Shown: positions 1 through 11,687 of the stretch, one piece after another
Layout: each line of letters starts with the position of its first letter
Numbering within the stretch: position 1 is the first letter of the stretch
NCBI GenBank assembly: GCA_029891385.1
Contig: CM057225.1
Span: 10,412,060-10,476,059 of the forward strand
Reading direction: 5' to 3'
DNA from: Erythroxylum novogranatense
Lineage: Eukaryota; Streptophyta; Magnoliopsida; Malpighiales; Erythroxylaceae
Length of the DNA: 64,000 nucleotides
Program-made: the position numbers and the translations under genes
Notes under the pieces: generated by a model
What the model saw: the letters and a program-made list of their open reading frames with translations, nothing else
Database searches by the model: none
What the model was told of the DNA's origin: nothing

Positions 1-493
1 AGCTATTAACCACTCAATTTCGATACCAAAAACTAACTCATCGGTCTCTAGACCATTTTCTCGGTCCGAACTCAAAGCTCTAAAAATTTCAGAAAAATTC
101 TCATAAATCCTCAAAAATACAAAAAACAAAGTCCTATACTCAATTCTCAATTTCCAACTCCCAAAATTCAATTTTCACTCTAATTCAACCATACAAACCA
201 ATTATTCTCAAATTCTCAACCAAATCACAATTCAACTAATTCAACCATTCAATTCAAATTATTCCTCAATTCTCAATAAATCATGTCTAACATAACTATC
301 TCAAAATTCACCATTCAACTCATAATCACAGTTAAATGCTGGAACAATCATGAATGCATGCCACTAAGAATATGCATGTGCAAAATGATCTATCTCTTTA
401 TAATCAGAGGCCACAAAGCACTCGATCACAATTCATGCAATAACAGAACTGCCCGTACCAATATGCTCATCGCATTGATAATGAGATGTTACA
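1..493 (-). repeat. Tekay-like 3' LTR, partial
   Basis: Near-identical to 17221-17713 over its full 493 bp, differing by a few substitutions and no net indel. Ends in TTACA next to a polypurine tract. The remaining roughly 2.35 kb of this LTR should lie left of the window. Confidence 0.93.
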
Positions 494-508
494 ATTCTCC
501 CCTCTTAA
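494..508 (-). promoter_or_regulatory. Polypurine tract of Tekay-like element
   Basis: On the minus strand this reads as a purine-rich AAGAGGGGAGAAT immediately before the LTR. It would prime plus-strand DNA synthesis. The stop codon of the pol frame (TAA, 505-507) overlaps it. Confidence 0.85.
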
Positions 509-1659
509 ATAAAAATTTTGTCCCGAAATTTCATACCTGACTGGTCGAGCAGATGAGGGTACTTCCTCCTCTTGTGCTCCTTAGTCTCCCAAGTCGCTTC
601 CTCTGACGAGTGATTCTTCCATAGGACTTTCACCAATGGAATCACCCTGCTCCTCAATTGCTTGACCTGCGACCCGATAATCTGTATCGGCTCCTCAACA
701 TAACTCAGATCACTAGCTATCTCAATCTCTTGAGCCGAAATCACAAGAGTCGGGTCTGAGTGATATCTTCGGAGCATACTCACATGAAACACATCATGCA
801 ACTGGGACATCTCACTAGGCAAAGCCAATCTATAGGCTAACGGTCCAATCCTCTCAGTAATCTCATAAGGGCCGATATACCGAGGACTCAACTTGCCCTT
901 CTGGCCAAATCTCAGCACTCCTCTCCAAGGTGACACTCGGAGGAACACTCTGTCACCTACACTGTACTCCATCTCTCGCCGATGCTGATCCACATAACTC
1001 TTCTGTCTATCCTGAGCCGCCTTGATGCGACTCCGAATCAATCTCACTTTATCCACTGTATCCTGGATCAGCTCAGGACCCTCAAGCATCCTCACACCCT
1101 CTTCATCCCAGTAAAGAGGTGATCTACACGGCCTCCCATACAAGGCCTCATACGGTTCCATACCGATACTGCTCTGGTACTGATTATTATACGCAAACTC
1201 AATCAGAGCCAAGTACTGATCCCAAACACCTCTGAACTCTAATACACAAGCTCTCAGCATATCCTCAACCGTCTTGATCGTCCTCTCATTCTGTCCATCT
1301 GTCTGAGGATGAAATGTTGTACTAAAGTTCAACCTCGAACCCAAAGCTGACTGCAGGCTCCTCCAGAACCTCAAAGTAAATCTGGGATCCCTATCTGACA
1401 TAATCGATATTGGGACCCCATGCAGTTGCATGATCTCTGCTACATACTTTTGGGCCAACTGATCGAGAGTATTATTCTCTCGTACTGGCAAGAAGTGAGC
1501 CGATTTAGTCAACCGGTCCACTATGACCCAGATTGCATCATGCTGCCTCGGCATCCTAGGCAACCCCATAATAAAATCCATAGTGATTCGCTCCGATTTC
1601 CACTCCGAAATGGGTAACGAATGCAATCTCCCGACTGGGGCCTGGTGCTCAGCCTTAAC
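505..1659 (-). pseudogene. Integrase core and chromodomain part of Tekay-like pol
   Basis: Carries the DDE integrase core: an ITMDFIMGLP start with the first Asp, SDRDPRF with the second Asp, and FHPQTDGQNER with the catalytic Glu. A GPY/F-type region follows (PRYIGPYEITERIGPLAYRL) and then a C-terminal chromodomain whose core VKVLWKNHSSEEATWE is clear. It acts on LTR ends in the nucleus to insert cDNA; the chromodomain is thought to steer insertion to heterochromatin (family knowledge). The frame is the same as the RNase H and RT segments upstream, from which it is parted only by a TAG at 1660-1662. Last residues FRDKIFI are the usual gypsy pol tail. No frameshift is seen inside this stretch. 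Confidence 0.9.
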
Positions 1660-2514
1660 CTATTGGCATGTCAAACACCGAGAAACGAACTCTGCCACTT
1701 GCCTCTTCATACCTGGCCACCAGAAATGCAACTTAAGGGTATTATACATCTTGGTAACACCAGGATGCATCACATAAGCGGCCACATGCACCTCCTCCAA
1801 AATCTCTCGTCTCAGATCATCAACATCTGGCACACACAATCTCTGACCCATCCAAAGAGTCCCATCTCTCAACTCAAAATCAACAGTCAACCCTGATCTG
1901 ACTCTATCCATCAGTCTCACTAACACTGGATCTCGATCCTGAACTCTCCTGATCCGATCCTGCAACATCGGTCTAAGCCTCAAAGTAGCAATCAAAGCTC
2001 CATCCTGAGCCAAATCCATATGCACATTAAGCGCTCTCAACTGAATCAAACTGGGCAATCTCTCAATCTGAATCTGAGCTGCACTGATATGAGATCTCCT
2101 ACTCAACGCATCTGCTACCACATTGGCCTTCCCTGGATGATACTCAATCGTGCAGTCATAGTCCTTCAACAGCTCAATCCATCTCCTCTGTCTCAGATTC
2201 AACTCTCGCTGGCTCAATAGGTATCTCAGACTCTTATGATCAGTGAAGATCTGGAACGTCTCATCATACAGATAATGTCTCCATTTCTTCAAAGCAAACA
2301 CAACTGCGGCCAACTCTAGATCATGCACTGGGTAATTCCTCTCATGAGACCTCAACTGTCTCGAGGCATACGCTATAACTCTCCCATGCTGCATCAAAAC
2401 ACAACCTAAACCTTGCTGCGAAGCATCACTGAAAACCTCAAAACCTCCGGACCCTGACGGCAAAGCTAACACTAGTGTCGTAGTCAATCGATGCCTAAGA
2501 TCCTCATAGCTCCT
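1660..2514 (-). pseudogene. RNase H and integrase zinc finger part of Tekay-like pol
   Basis: Starts after a TAG at 2515-2517 in the same frame as RT. RNase HI core is visible as [16 protein letters not shown] (first Asp), [18 protein letters not shown] (Glu), and [10 protein letters not shown] (Asp), followed by the [10 protein letters not shown] tail. The distal part holds the integrase HHCC zinc finger (H-P-G-V...H-F-W-W-P-G-M...C-L-T-C). The segment ends at TAG 1660-1662, just after C-L-T-C-Q, where related pols usually have Gln followed by V-K-A-E-H-Q. RNase H removes the RNA template during cDNA synthesis. Confidence 0.9.
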
Positions 2515-3786
2515 CTAGCACTCATCATTCCATCTGAAAGCCACATTTTTCCTCAAAAGTTTTGTCAAAGGGGCTGAGATCACTGAAAACCCCTCGACAA
2601 ACCTCCGGTAATAACCTGCCAATCCGAGGAAACTCCTCAACTCTGACACATTCCTCGGAATCTCCCAACTCCTCACTGCCTCTATCTTGTGAGGATCCAC
2701 CCGGATACCCTCACCAGACACAATGTGTCCCAAGAACACAACCTCATCAAGCCAAAACTCACACTTAGTGAATTTGGCATACAACTGCCTCTCTCTCATA
2801 ATCCGCAACACAATCCTCAGATGCTCCGCATGCTCCTGTCTACTCCTCGAATACACTAGAATATCGTCAATAAACACAATCACGAATTGATCCAGGTAGG
2901 GCTGGAAAACTCTATTCATCAAGGCCATGAAGGCTGCCGGGGTATTAGTCAACCCGAACGGCATCACTAGGAACTCGAAATGCCCATAACTGCTCCTGAA
3001 GGCACTCTTAGGCACGTCGGCCTCTGCAATCCTCAACTGATAATACCCTGACCTCAGATCCAACTTAGTAAACACTTGAGCTCCCTGCAACTGATCAAAT
3101 AGATCATCGATCCTAGGCAGTGGGTACTTGTTCTTGACAGTCACCCAATTCAGCTGCCTATAATCGATGCACAACCTCAAAGTCCCGTCCTTCTTCTTCA
3201 CAAACAACACTGGAGCTCCCCACGGTGAAACACTGGGTCTAATGAACCCCTTATCCAACAACTCCTGCAACTGAGCCTTAAGCTCCCTCAGTTCCACCGG
3301 TGCCATCATATATGGAGGTATAGATATAGGAGCGGTACCTGGAACGAGGTCAATCTCAAACTCCATCTCCCGATCCGGCGGTAAACCCGGTAACTCATCG
3401 GGGAACACATCTGGAAATTCCCTAATGATGGGAATATCCTGCAACCTCTGCTCAATCCTGGAATCAATCACATGAGCCAGATAGGCCTCACAACCTCCCC
3501 GCATCAGTCTCAAAGAACTCATAAACGAAATCATCCTAGCTGGCACTGCCTGGCTAACACCTCGAAAAACAACTCTAGGCTGACCAGGAGATTCTAACAC
3601 AACCTCCTTGGTGTAGCAATCCATCATAGCCCTATGCGCAGTAAGCCATTCCATCCTTAGAATCAGATCAATCTCTCTCAAAGACAAAACTATAAGGTCT
3701 GCACCCAACTCTGCCTGATCAATCACTATCGGACACTCCTTGCAGACCTCTCCCAAGCTCGTCAGACTACCTAGAGGTGTACTCAC
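2515..3786 (-). pseudogene. Reverse transcriptase part of Tekay-like pol
   Basis: Open for about 424 codons. Starts in the protease tail ([20 protein letters not shown]) and enters RT at [20 protein letters not shown]. The motifs [25 protein letters not shown] and the catalytic FIDDILVYS are intact, followed by the connection motif [11 protein letters not shown] and [16 protein letters not shown]. Copies element RNA into cDNA in cytoplasmic particles. The frame ends at TAG 2515-2517 after W-N-D-E-C, where Gln or Glu is expected. Upstream of 3786 the protease frame is shifted. No ATG is expected here: it is an internal gag-pol segment. Confidence 0.93.
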
Positions 3787-3869
3787 CTCTAACCCTGTGA
3801 AATCTCTCCCAACACAATGCGTCTACATGCCACATGCGGTGCAATAAAGAATGAGTGGATCCGGGATCC
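3787..3869 (-). pseudogene. Tekay-like protease, distal fragment at Copia-1 junction
   Basis: Minus-strand reading begins in the aspartic protease active-site loop, P-G-S-T-H-S, which normally follows the catalytic Asp. A one-base deletion after the Ser shifts the frame. The Asp codon lies in the 5-bp target site GATCC, present on both sides of Copia-1 (3865-3869 and 13546-13550). The proximal part of the protease is at 13551 onward. Confidence 0.75.
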
Positions 3870-5739
3870 TGTAAGTACAAATCGACTGAATATGTAATAA
3901 GTCGACTTATGCATTGTAAGAGTGTTAGAGTAGTGCCCTAAAGACAATCTCCTTTAGCGCATTTTGTACAAAGATGTTTGTATAAATAAAGAAAAGGCAT
4001 ATTTCATTAATTTGATGTTCATATTTATGAATTGATTTTAATCTTAAATCAATTAATGAAGTCCATGATATATGACATAGCATGAAGGAAATTATGATGT
4101 GATCATACTATTGAGATTCCTATCATGTGCAATTATGTCACTATCTAAATGATCCCTAGTCATAGGATTAATGAGGCTGGACATCGTTAATCCGGATAGA
4201 CTAGCATATGTCAAACTCCTTGATTGGATCAGCGGTGGATCTCGTAACACAGTAAATATTGAGATATTTAGATTTGACATATGGATGCTTACTAGTAGTA
4301 GTAAGTACATTGGATGACCTACCATGAGATCATCACATGGATATTATGTCGATGAGAATCTCATCATAGCAATGGTGCAAGTATCCTTAGACTTGAGGTA
4401 CTCGAGGATATCTTGAATCTTGATTACGTGCTGACTCCATTCCTTGTTGCCTTTCGGAGGTCGCTCATAGGGTGGTGATTGGAGTGCAGTTTGAGGTATT
4501 GAAGGTAATTGAGTAGCCAACAAAGGATTCACCACTTCATCATATTAGCGTAAGAGATACCCATGGCCTCTTGTGAGGATCATTACTTGCAAGTCTCTGG
4601 CGCCGAGCACATATGTCATGAAGGCGGTCTTCATGGACATTAAAGTAATGAGTCTTAGGACAAGAACGATTACACTTGGACTAGATTTGATCTGATCGGT
4701 CTAGTAAGAGTTGACACTTGCCCATACTCAAACCAAGTGGGGTATAGCATGGTGAAAGGACGAATTGCACGGTAATTGTCTATGGAAAGGTTTGTAATTT
4801 GGTTCGTAGTTTATATAACTTCGTTAAACCAATTACTTTCCGGTCAATTGGGGGTCATGATGTGTTGCTAGATACCGCTCATGACTTGCTTAGATCAAGT
4901 GTTAATCTAAGTGGCCAACATAACCGGGAACCTAATGGGTCACACGCATAAGAGTGTCTCGGAGAACTCGTAAAATAGTTTTGGATAGTGATCCAATACC
5001 GGAGAGCAGACGGATTAAATGGATCCCGATGAGATTGGGATATGTCCCGATGAGATCGCGACATCGACATTGCTGAAAACCGTTTCCGGTGAGTTTTCAC
5101 CGGCGGGGCCCGGTAGGCCGGTAGGACCGACCCCAGTATGACTGGACCACTTCAGCAATTATATATATTAATTAATTAAGTAAATAATTAATTAATATAT
5201 ATATTTATATGTGTTTACGTGGAGGACATGGAGGAAAGCTTTTGGAAGCTTCCTTATATGCTTACTCATCAAAGCATTTAATGATATAAGACAAAAATCA
5301 ATTGGAGGAAAGAAGGAGTGGCTCGTTGGATGACATATATAAGGTTTAAAATGAGTTTTAAACCTAAGACTTGTGAAGGTGTTCATCGTGGAAGCTAGAG
5401 GAAGCAAGGGTTTTGGTGAAAATCCTAAGTTCTTCGTCTTCTCCACGAAGTTCTTCATCCTCTCCTCCAAGTGATTTTGTCATCTCCTCCATTAAGCCTA
5501 GCTCTCCAAGAACAAGGTTAGTGCTAGCACACTTCTTACTTTGTTCTAGCTATTCCCGGTCAAAGGGTTTGTCCGGTTAGGTTTCAGACCTCTGCGTGGA
5601 TACCGTTGGAGGCAGGCTCGTGAGTCGTTATGGTTTGATTTAGTTATATAGACACAACGATCCTGGGTTTCGGAAAGTCCGGGACAAAATTTTTGTTTTC
5701 CTTTTGGTACATGTGATGTACCCACGGGATTTTCCTACA
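3870..5739 (+). repeat. Copia-1 5' LTR
   Basis: 1870 bp, matching 11688-13545 along its length. Starts TGTAAG, ends CCTACA, one base before the PBS. Near its start it carries GTCGAC-type palindromes (about 3881 and 3900) related to the array in the leader. A TATATAA box at 5336-5342 lies about 400 bp before the LTR end and is the likely promoter. Confidence 0.95.
5336..5342 (+). promoter_or_regulatory. Probable TATA box of Copia-1 LTR
   Basis: TATATAA inside an otherwise mixed sequence, conserved in the other LTR at about 13136-13142. Position within the LTR fits a U3/R boundary. Transcription start not determined. Confidence 0.5.
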
Positions 5740-5740
5740 G

Positions 5741-5753
5741 TGGTATCAGAGCC
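5741..5753 (+). promoter_or_regulatory. Primer binding site, tRNA-iMet
   Basis: TGGTATCAGAGCC, complementary to the 3' end of initiator tRNA-Met, one base after the LTR. Fixes the element orientation as plus. Confidence 0.95.
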
Positions 5754-6854
5754 ACTTGTGTCTTATATAAAGAAGAAACCATGCCTAGGTTGGAGTAGCT
5801 TAGTGAATTTGATGATGATGCATGTAATATATGCCAATTTCGAAATCTGTATAAGATATGGTTTTCGAAAATTTCTTGCCCAGATGTGTTCATAAGGTGT
5901 TATGGCATGTATCTGTAAAAGGAATTAATTTATTAATGTCATTTGATATGGTTTTGCTATTTTATTCCTTAATGTGCTAGTTGCTGTTTTGTACAAGTTT
6001 CTGGAACAGGCATGACTATAAATTCGAGAATAAAATCTAGAAAATGGTTTTTCGGATTTTCTTTCACTGACCTGTCTCTAAGACATATGTGAATTTCTAT
6101 GAGAAAGGAAAAATGTTTTCGAGGTGATTGACTATTTATTTACGAATTTATTGTGTGCTGCTGGGAATAACTGTGTTGGAGAACACAGATTCAGCATTGG
6201 CTAAATTGCTGAGGTTTGTTGAGTTTTTGATGGAAATAAATCCTGAAAAACTTCATGGAGCATGTTCTGAACATGTACTAACCTCTGTAATTTTCTCAGA
6301 ATTTATTGAAAGTGTTTCAATGGATTTTTCAAGCAACAAACAGAACATGGCAATGTTGAGACAGTTGCTGGAGCTGTTTTTGTTTGATTGGTTTAGGGTG
6401 TAATTTTCAATTACAATGCCTTGAATGATTTTTAATGTGATTAGAAACATGTTACTTGGATGTTGGCATGCTTCCCAAACTGATTTTCTTGAAATAGGAT
6501 TTCCATGAATTTTCGGATGTCAAATAGGTCACATTAGCGTCTCGTTAGTGTATAGCATTGTCCTGATTGTTTTGGCCGTCACAAATTATGTGACATGTGC
6601 CGAAGTGATCTTCATAATGTATAGACTACCTAGAGATACTTAGGATGATAATTTGGTATTCTTAAATTTTATGGAAGTCAAAATGAATAAGTGTATTCAT
6701 CTATTTCAAGCTTTTCATGCATAGTTTGACTATATGGTGAGCATGGACCTATGAAGGTGTTCATAGATACATCTAGTAATGTGTATATACTTGGTATTGT
6801 GAATTAGAATTGCATGAATTGAGAATTAGCCAATTGGATAGCAAAACCTAGTGT

Positions 6855-7079
6855 AAGTCGACTTGCACATGCAGAATAAGTCGACTTGTTAGAGAAATAA
6901 GTCCACTTATACGCGTGGCGAAGCGTAATAAGTCGACTAAGATGAGTTGTACAAGTCGACTTGCAAAAGCGGCATAAGTCCACTTGTGCAGCACAGATGT
7001 ATAAGTCGACTTGCAATAGCACAAGTGGACTTTGTACGCAGCGATGGCATAAGTCCACTTGCATGGCACAAGTCGACTT
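6855..7079. repeat. Array of ten AAGTCGACTT-like palindromes
   Basis: Sites start at 6855, 6878, 6899, 6930, 6953, 6976, 7003, 7023, 7051 and 7070. Six have an intact GTCGAC core; four (6899, 6976, 7023, 7051) have one core base changed (GTCCAC or GTGGAC). Spacing is 19-31 bp, mean about 24. Sequence between sites is not conserved. Confidence 0.9.
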
Positions 7080-7286
7080 ATTACATCTTTGAAATGGGAT
7101 GATGGATGATTTAGGTTTAAATTCAATATGATTGATGAAATGCCCTAAAGCAATCCATATAGTTTGACTATGATCCCATAGCCTGGATGAGTTTTGACTT
7201 TAGATGAGACCTGAAATCCTCAAACTGAATATGAAAACTAACGCCTTCCATTAATATGGTAAGAACCGAGTTCTTATAGAGTTGGG

Positions 7287-7582
7287 TTGTTGGGCAAACT
7301 CAAGCTCGCTCTATAATGAATATGTTGAACCATGAAAATATGATTTTGGATTAATGGGTCGGTTTTCTGAAGCGTTGATTTGTTGGGCAAACTCAAGGTC
7401 AACGTGGACAGAGGCGAAATTGGGTAGTGTGCATCAGATGTACACGCATCAAGTGTTGATAACCCAATGTGTGTGCATACATCAACAGTTGATAGCACTA
7501 GGCGATAGTTGCATTTTGTAATGCAATTGGTATGACCGATACCTACCGATTGACCTAAGGTGGCTTGTTGAGCAAACTCAAG
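7287..7582 (+). repeat. Three spaced copies of TTGTTGGGCAAACTCAAG
   Basis: Copies at 7287-7304, 7380-7397 and 7565-7582, the last with one mismatch. Intervals 93 and 185 bp suggest a period near 93 bp with one unit lost. Role unknown. Confidence 0.7.
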
Positions 7583-7769
7583 GTCATTCTTAGCAATGTC
7601 GGATATCGACCCACTAGGACATTTTGTCACTTTTTCCTTGGATTCGTAATGAGGGTTATGGATTCATTAGGAACTAGTGGGAGCCATATGCATATCATTT
7701 AAGTCCTTATGATTATGCATTTAAATCTATTCTAACATTCTTTCTCTCTCTATTTTAGGTTGTCTGAAA

Positions 7770-8575
7770 ATGTCTACAAGTGTGAATCTTCGCTCACTAA
7801 TGGACTCAAACAAATTAAGCTGGACCAAACTTTCTAGATTTCGAGAAATCGAGAATTGTTCTCGATCGAAGAATCGGGATACGTCCTGGATACTCCACTT
7901 CCTGATCCACCTGCTGTCGATGCTTCTGATGGTGATCAGAAAGCATATCAAAAGCATCTTAAAGACAGTGACATGGCCACATGCATTATGCTTGCATCGA
8001 TGTCACCGGAGCTGCAAAAGCAGCATGAGTCTATGGATGCACATACCATAGTGTTTCATCTTAGGGAGTTGTTTGATGAGCAAGCTCGGTCCGAACGGTT
8101 CGAGACTTCTAAGTTGCTCTTCACAACTAAGATGACTCGAGTTCATCGGCGATGCGGCATGATTTGAAGATGAATGGGTATATCGAGAGATTGGCCGTCT
8201 TAGGTTTTGTCATGGACTATGAATTAAGTATTGACTTAATTCTTGTTGGATTGTCTGATAGTTATTCACAGTTTGTGATGAACTATCGGATGAACCAAGT
8301 TTCTCGACAATTCTGAGTTGATCAATTTGCTCAAGAGCAATGAGCAAGCTATCAAGAAGGATAGCAAGCCGATTGCTCGTGGTGGAATCTACTTCTTGGG
8401 TTCAAGAAAAAAATCAAGAAGAAGAAGGTAAGAAACCCAAGGAAAGTCCAAAAGGAAGTATAGCCAAGAAGAAGACCAAAGAGATCGCACTAAAGGGAAC
8501 TCGCTTCCATTGCGGTAAGATCGGTCACCTAAGCTTAAGCGCAAAGTCTATCTCGAAGAATGAAGCGTAAGAAGG
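7770..8575 (+). pseudogene. Copia-1 gag remnant
   Basis: Begins at an ATG reading MSTSVNLRSLMDSN, a typical copia Gag start. A frameshift near 7850 moves the reading to another frame with PLPDPPAVDASDGDQKAYQKH and MATCIMLASMSPELQKQ, the helical capsid region. Further shifts occur near 8150 and 8320. The nucleocapsid zinc knuckle is recognisable at about 8505-8535 (F-H-C-G-K-I-G-H) but its last Cys is lost to a shift. Gag normally packages element RNA in cytoplasmic particles; this copy cannot make it. Confidence 0.8.
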
Positions 8576-8639
8576 CATCGATGCCTCAACTTCTTCGGTA
8601 TGTTTGTCATTGAAGTTAATCTTGTTTCGATCATAACAT

Positions 8640-9226
8640 ATGGGTATTAGATACGGTTGTGGCTCACACATATGTAATGATATGCTGGGGCCTCGTGATG
8701 ACGATGGCGACTTACAAAGGGAGAAGTAGACCCACGCGTTGGGAATGGAGCAAGGTTCTTTGCATTAGCCGTAGGGACTTATTTTTTGTCACTCCCAAGT
8801 GGGCTTGTACTTAGATTGGATGAATGTTATTTTGTACCTGTTATAACAAAGAACATATTGTCTGTTTCTTGTTTAAATAGAGTGGTTTCCATTTGACTTT
8901 TGGTAACAATGGTTGTTCTATTAGTACGAATGGAATGCTTTATGGTACCTGGTACATTATGCAATGGTATTTACATATTAGATATGTCACGTCCAATTAT
9001 GAATGTCAATGACACTAAAAGACATAAAAGAGATAATTTAAAATCGACTTATTTATGGCATTGTCGCCTTGGCCATATAAATGAGAGACGCATAGCTAAG
9101 CTCCATAAAAGTGGCAGTTTAGGGTCATTCGATTATGAATCTTATGACACATGTGAATCTTGTTTATTAGGCAAGATGACTAAGTTACCTTTTAAGGGAA
9201 AGGGTGAGCAATATTTGGATTATTAG
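8640..9226 (+). pseudogene. Copia-1 protease and pre-integrase remnant
   Basis: At about 8645-8675 the copia protease motif L-D-T-G-C-G-S-H is readable only after allowing for a missing G in the Gly codon. From 8900 a 108-codon open stretch carries the pre-integrase zinc finger: L-W-H-C-R-L-G-H-I followed by C-E-S-C-L-L-G-K, the HHCC site of integrase. The region between (8680-8900) matches the usual spacer but is shifted in places. Confidence 0.8.
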
Positions 9227-9845
9227 ATCTAATACATTCGGATGTATGTGGTCCAATGTCCATCCATGCAGAGGTGGTTCTCGATACTTCATTACCTTCA
9301 TCGATGATTATTCTCGATATGGGTATTTGTATCGATGAGATACAAATCTGAAGCGTTGAAAAGTTCAAACAATTGAAATGAAGTAGAAAACCAACTTGAG
9401 AAAAGTATCAAGACATTGCGATCTGATCGTGGTGGTGAGTACTTAGACCAAGAGTTTTTGGATTATCTCAGAGATAATGGGATTTTATCTCAGTGGACTC
9501 CTCCTTTCACACCACAGCATAATGGTGTGGCGAAAGGAGAAATCGAACCTTGTTGGACATGGTACGATCAATGATGGGCTTTGAACAGTTACCCAAATCC
9601 TTTTGGGGGTATGCACTCGAGACAAATTGTTTACTGTTAAGCAGAGTTCCATCAAAGCGATTGATGTTACTCCATATGAGATATGGAATAACAAGAAACC
9701 TTATCTTTCTCATTTGAAAGTATGGGGTTGTCCCTTATGTGAAGCGGACACAATGACAAACTGGATGCAAAGTCGACAAATGTTTGTTCGTAGGATATCC
9801 TAAAGAAACAAGAGGATATCAATTCTACTCACGAGGAACAAAAGT
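9227..9845 (+). pseudogene. Copia-1 integrase core remnant
   Basis: Split over several frames. Visible pieces are H-S-D-V-C-G-P-M (first Asp), F-I-D-D-Y-S-R-Y, L-R-S-D-R-G-G-E-Y (second Asp) and F-T-P-Q-H-N-G-V-A with the catalytic Glu region shifted just after (near 9535). The C-terminal part V-T-P-Y-E-I-W-N-N-K-K-P-Y follows at about 9665-9710. At least four frame breaks; not functional. Confidence 0.8.
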
Positions 9846-9858
9846 GTTTGTTTGAGGC

Positions 9859-10937
9859 ATGCTGTCTTTAGAGAAAGAGTTTCTTCTAAAAGAGGACAGT
9901 GGGAGCAAAGTTGAACTTGAGGAAGTTCAAGATGCTCGAATAGACGCAGATCAACTGCCTGAACCTGAAACTGTAACTCATACAGATGAGGTAACAGTTC
10001 AACCTTCTACTACACACGAAGTTCGTAGGTCAAGTAGGATACGTTACATTCTAGAGATATGGATTTCTCGTGAGTGAACAGAATGATGTATTGCTCATAG
10101 AAGATGATGAGCCTACCACCTATGAAGAGGTTCTGAAGAGTTCAGAATCTGATAAATGGCTTCGTGCCATGAAATCTGAAATGGATTCCATGTATGAAAA
10201 CCAAGTATGGTCTTTGGTTGATGCACCCGAAGGAATCAAACCCATAGGGTGCAAATGGGTTTTCAAGAAGAAAACCGACATGGATGGTAATGTGATTACC
10301 TATAAAGCAAGGCTAGTGGCCAAAGGCTTTCGTCAAAGACAAGGAGTTGACTACGACGAAACCTTGATCAAAGAGCAATGCTTAAATCCATTAGGATACT
10401 CCTAGCCATTGCGCTCATTATGATTATGAGATATGGCAAATGGATGTGAAGACGACTTTCACGAATGGAAATCACGAGGATGTGTACATGACACAACCCG
10501 AGGGCTTCATATCCAATGATGGCGAAAAGGTATGTAAGCTTCAGAAATCCATTTATGGATTAAAGCAAGCATCCCGGAGTTGGAATATCCGTTTTGATGA
10601 GACAATCAAAGAGTTTGGTTTCTCACAAAATCCGGATGAACATTGTGTGTATAAGAAAGTCAATGGAACAGCAATCGTATTCCTTGTATTGTATGTAGAT
10701 GACATATTGTTACTAGGAAACGATGTCTCAATGATGCAATCAGTAAAGATTTGGCTGTCCAAACAATTTGCTATGAAAGACCTTGGTGAAGCAACTTATA
10801 TCCTTGGGATAAGGATCTATAGAGATAGATCTAAAAGGTTGCTTGGTCTTTCACAGTCAACGTACATAGATAAGATGCTAAAGAGGTTTAGCATGGAGCA
10901 ATCCAAGAGAGGTTCCTTCCCATCACTCATGGGATAA
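9859..10937 (+). pseudogene. Copia-1 reverse transcriptase
   Basis: Linker then RT_2-type polymerase. M-K-S-E-M-D-S-M and W-S-L-V-D-A-P-E-G open the domain, followed by GCKWVFKKK and YKARLVAKGFRQ. A frame break occurs near 10385-10440. The second part, with VYMTQPEGF, KSIYGLKQASRSW and the catalytic FLVLYVDDILLLGND at about 10678-10722, stays open to 10937. Best-preserved coding stretch of this element. Confidence 0.9.
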
Positions 10938-11008
10938 CACTCGAAATCTATGTGTCCTAAGACACAAGATGAGAGGATACGCATGAATATGATCCCGTAT
11001 GCATCCGC

Positions 11009-11673
11009 ATGATGGGATCTATCATGTATGCTATGCTATGTACGAGACCCGATGTATCGTATGCTCTAAGTGTTACGAGCAGATACCAATCGGATCCTGG
11101 TGAGGGTCACTGGGTTGCTGTCAAGAATATCCTCAAGTACTTGAGAAGGACTAAGGATGTTTTCTTGATATATGGAGATGGAGATCTTCATGTGAGCGGG
11201 CATACAGATGCCAGTTTTCAATCTGATAAGGACGATTCAAAGTCTCAATCAGGTTATATTTTCACACTGAATGGCGGAGCAGTCAGTTGGAAGAGTTCCA
11301 AACAAGAGACGACTGCTGATTCAACGACCGAGGCAGAGTACATTCTTTGCATCGAGGCGCAAAGGAAGCGATTTGGATCGAAGTTCATCTCGAACTTGGT
11401 GTGGTTCCTAGCAGTGATGGGCCCATACAGTTGTATTGTGACAATAATGGGGCTATTGCGCAGGCAAAGGAGCCAAGGTCTCATCAACGATCTAAACACG
11501 TACTCCGCCGATATCATTTGATTCGGGAGATCATCGGGCGAGGTGATGTCCTGATAGAGAGGATTCCCACAGAGCAGAACATTGCTGATCCGTTGACAAA
11601 GCCATTGTCACAGAGGAATTTTGATTCTCATGTACTCGCTTATGGTATTAGATACCAAGGCGATTGGCTTTAG
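11009..11673 (+). pseudogene. Copia-1 RNase H
   Basis: Copia-type RNase H: M-M-G-S-I-M-Y-A and the C-T-R-P-D box first, then G-H-T-D-A-S-F-Q-S-D (catalytic Asp), then the T-T-E-A-E-Y box. A frame break near 11370 shifts to a second frame with LYCDNNGAIA, SKHVLRRYHLIREI and IADPLTKPLSQ, ending at 11673 about 15 bp before the LTR. Confidence 0.9.
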
Positions 11674-11674
11674 G

Positions 11675-11687
11675 TCAAGTGGGAGAT
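11675..11687 (+). promoter_or_regulatory. Copia-1 polypurine tract
   Basis: AAGTGGGAGATT just before the right LTR, the standard position for plus-strand priming. Confidence 0.75.

Larger units (their letters stand above)
5754..7769 (+). other. Long non-coding leader of Copia-1
   Basis: About 2 kb between PBS and gag, far longer than the tens to few hundred bases usual in plant copia elements. No convincing protein: open stretches are short and carry no known domain. It holds a GTCGAC palindrome array at 6855-7079 and three copies of a TTGTTGGGCAAACTCAAG motif at 7287, 7380 and 7565. Confidence 0.7.

Noticed and set aside
283..540. 85-codon plus-strand frame, repeated at 17503-17784
   Set aside because: Lies within the U3 end of the Tekay LTRs; antisense, low-complexity, no homology recognised.
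3810..3869. Copia-1 having inserted between Tekay gag and pol without breaking a protein
   Set aside because: Flanking codons on both sides join within the aspartic protease motif, so the insertion is inside a coding region.
6128..6450. 91-codon frame in the Copia-1 leader as an extra gene
   Set aside because: No recognised domain, overlapped by an antisense frame of similar length, and no copy to test conservation.
6855..7079. Possible CRISPR-like array of regularly spaced repeats
   Set aside because: Repeats are 10-bp palindromes with 9-21 bp gaps in a plant retrotransposon leader; no cas genes and far too short for CRISPR repeats or spacers.
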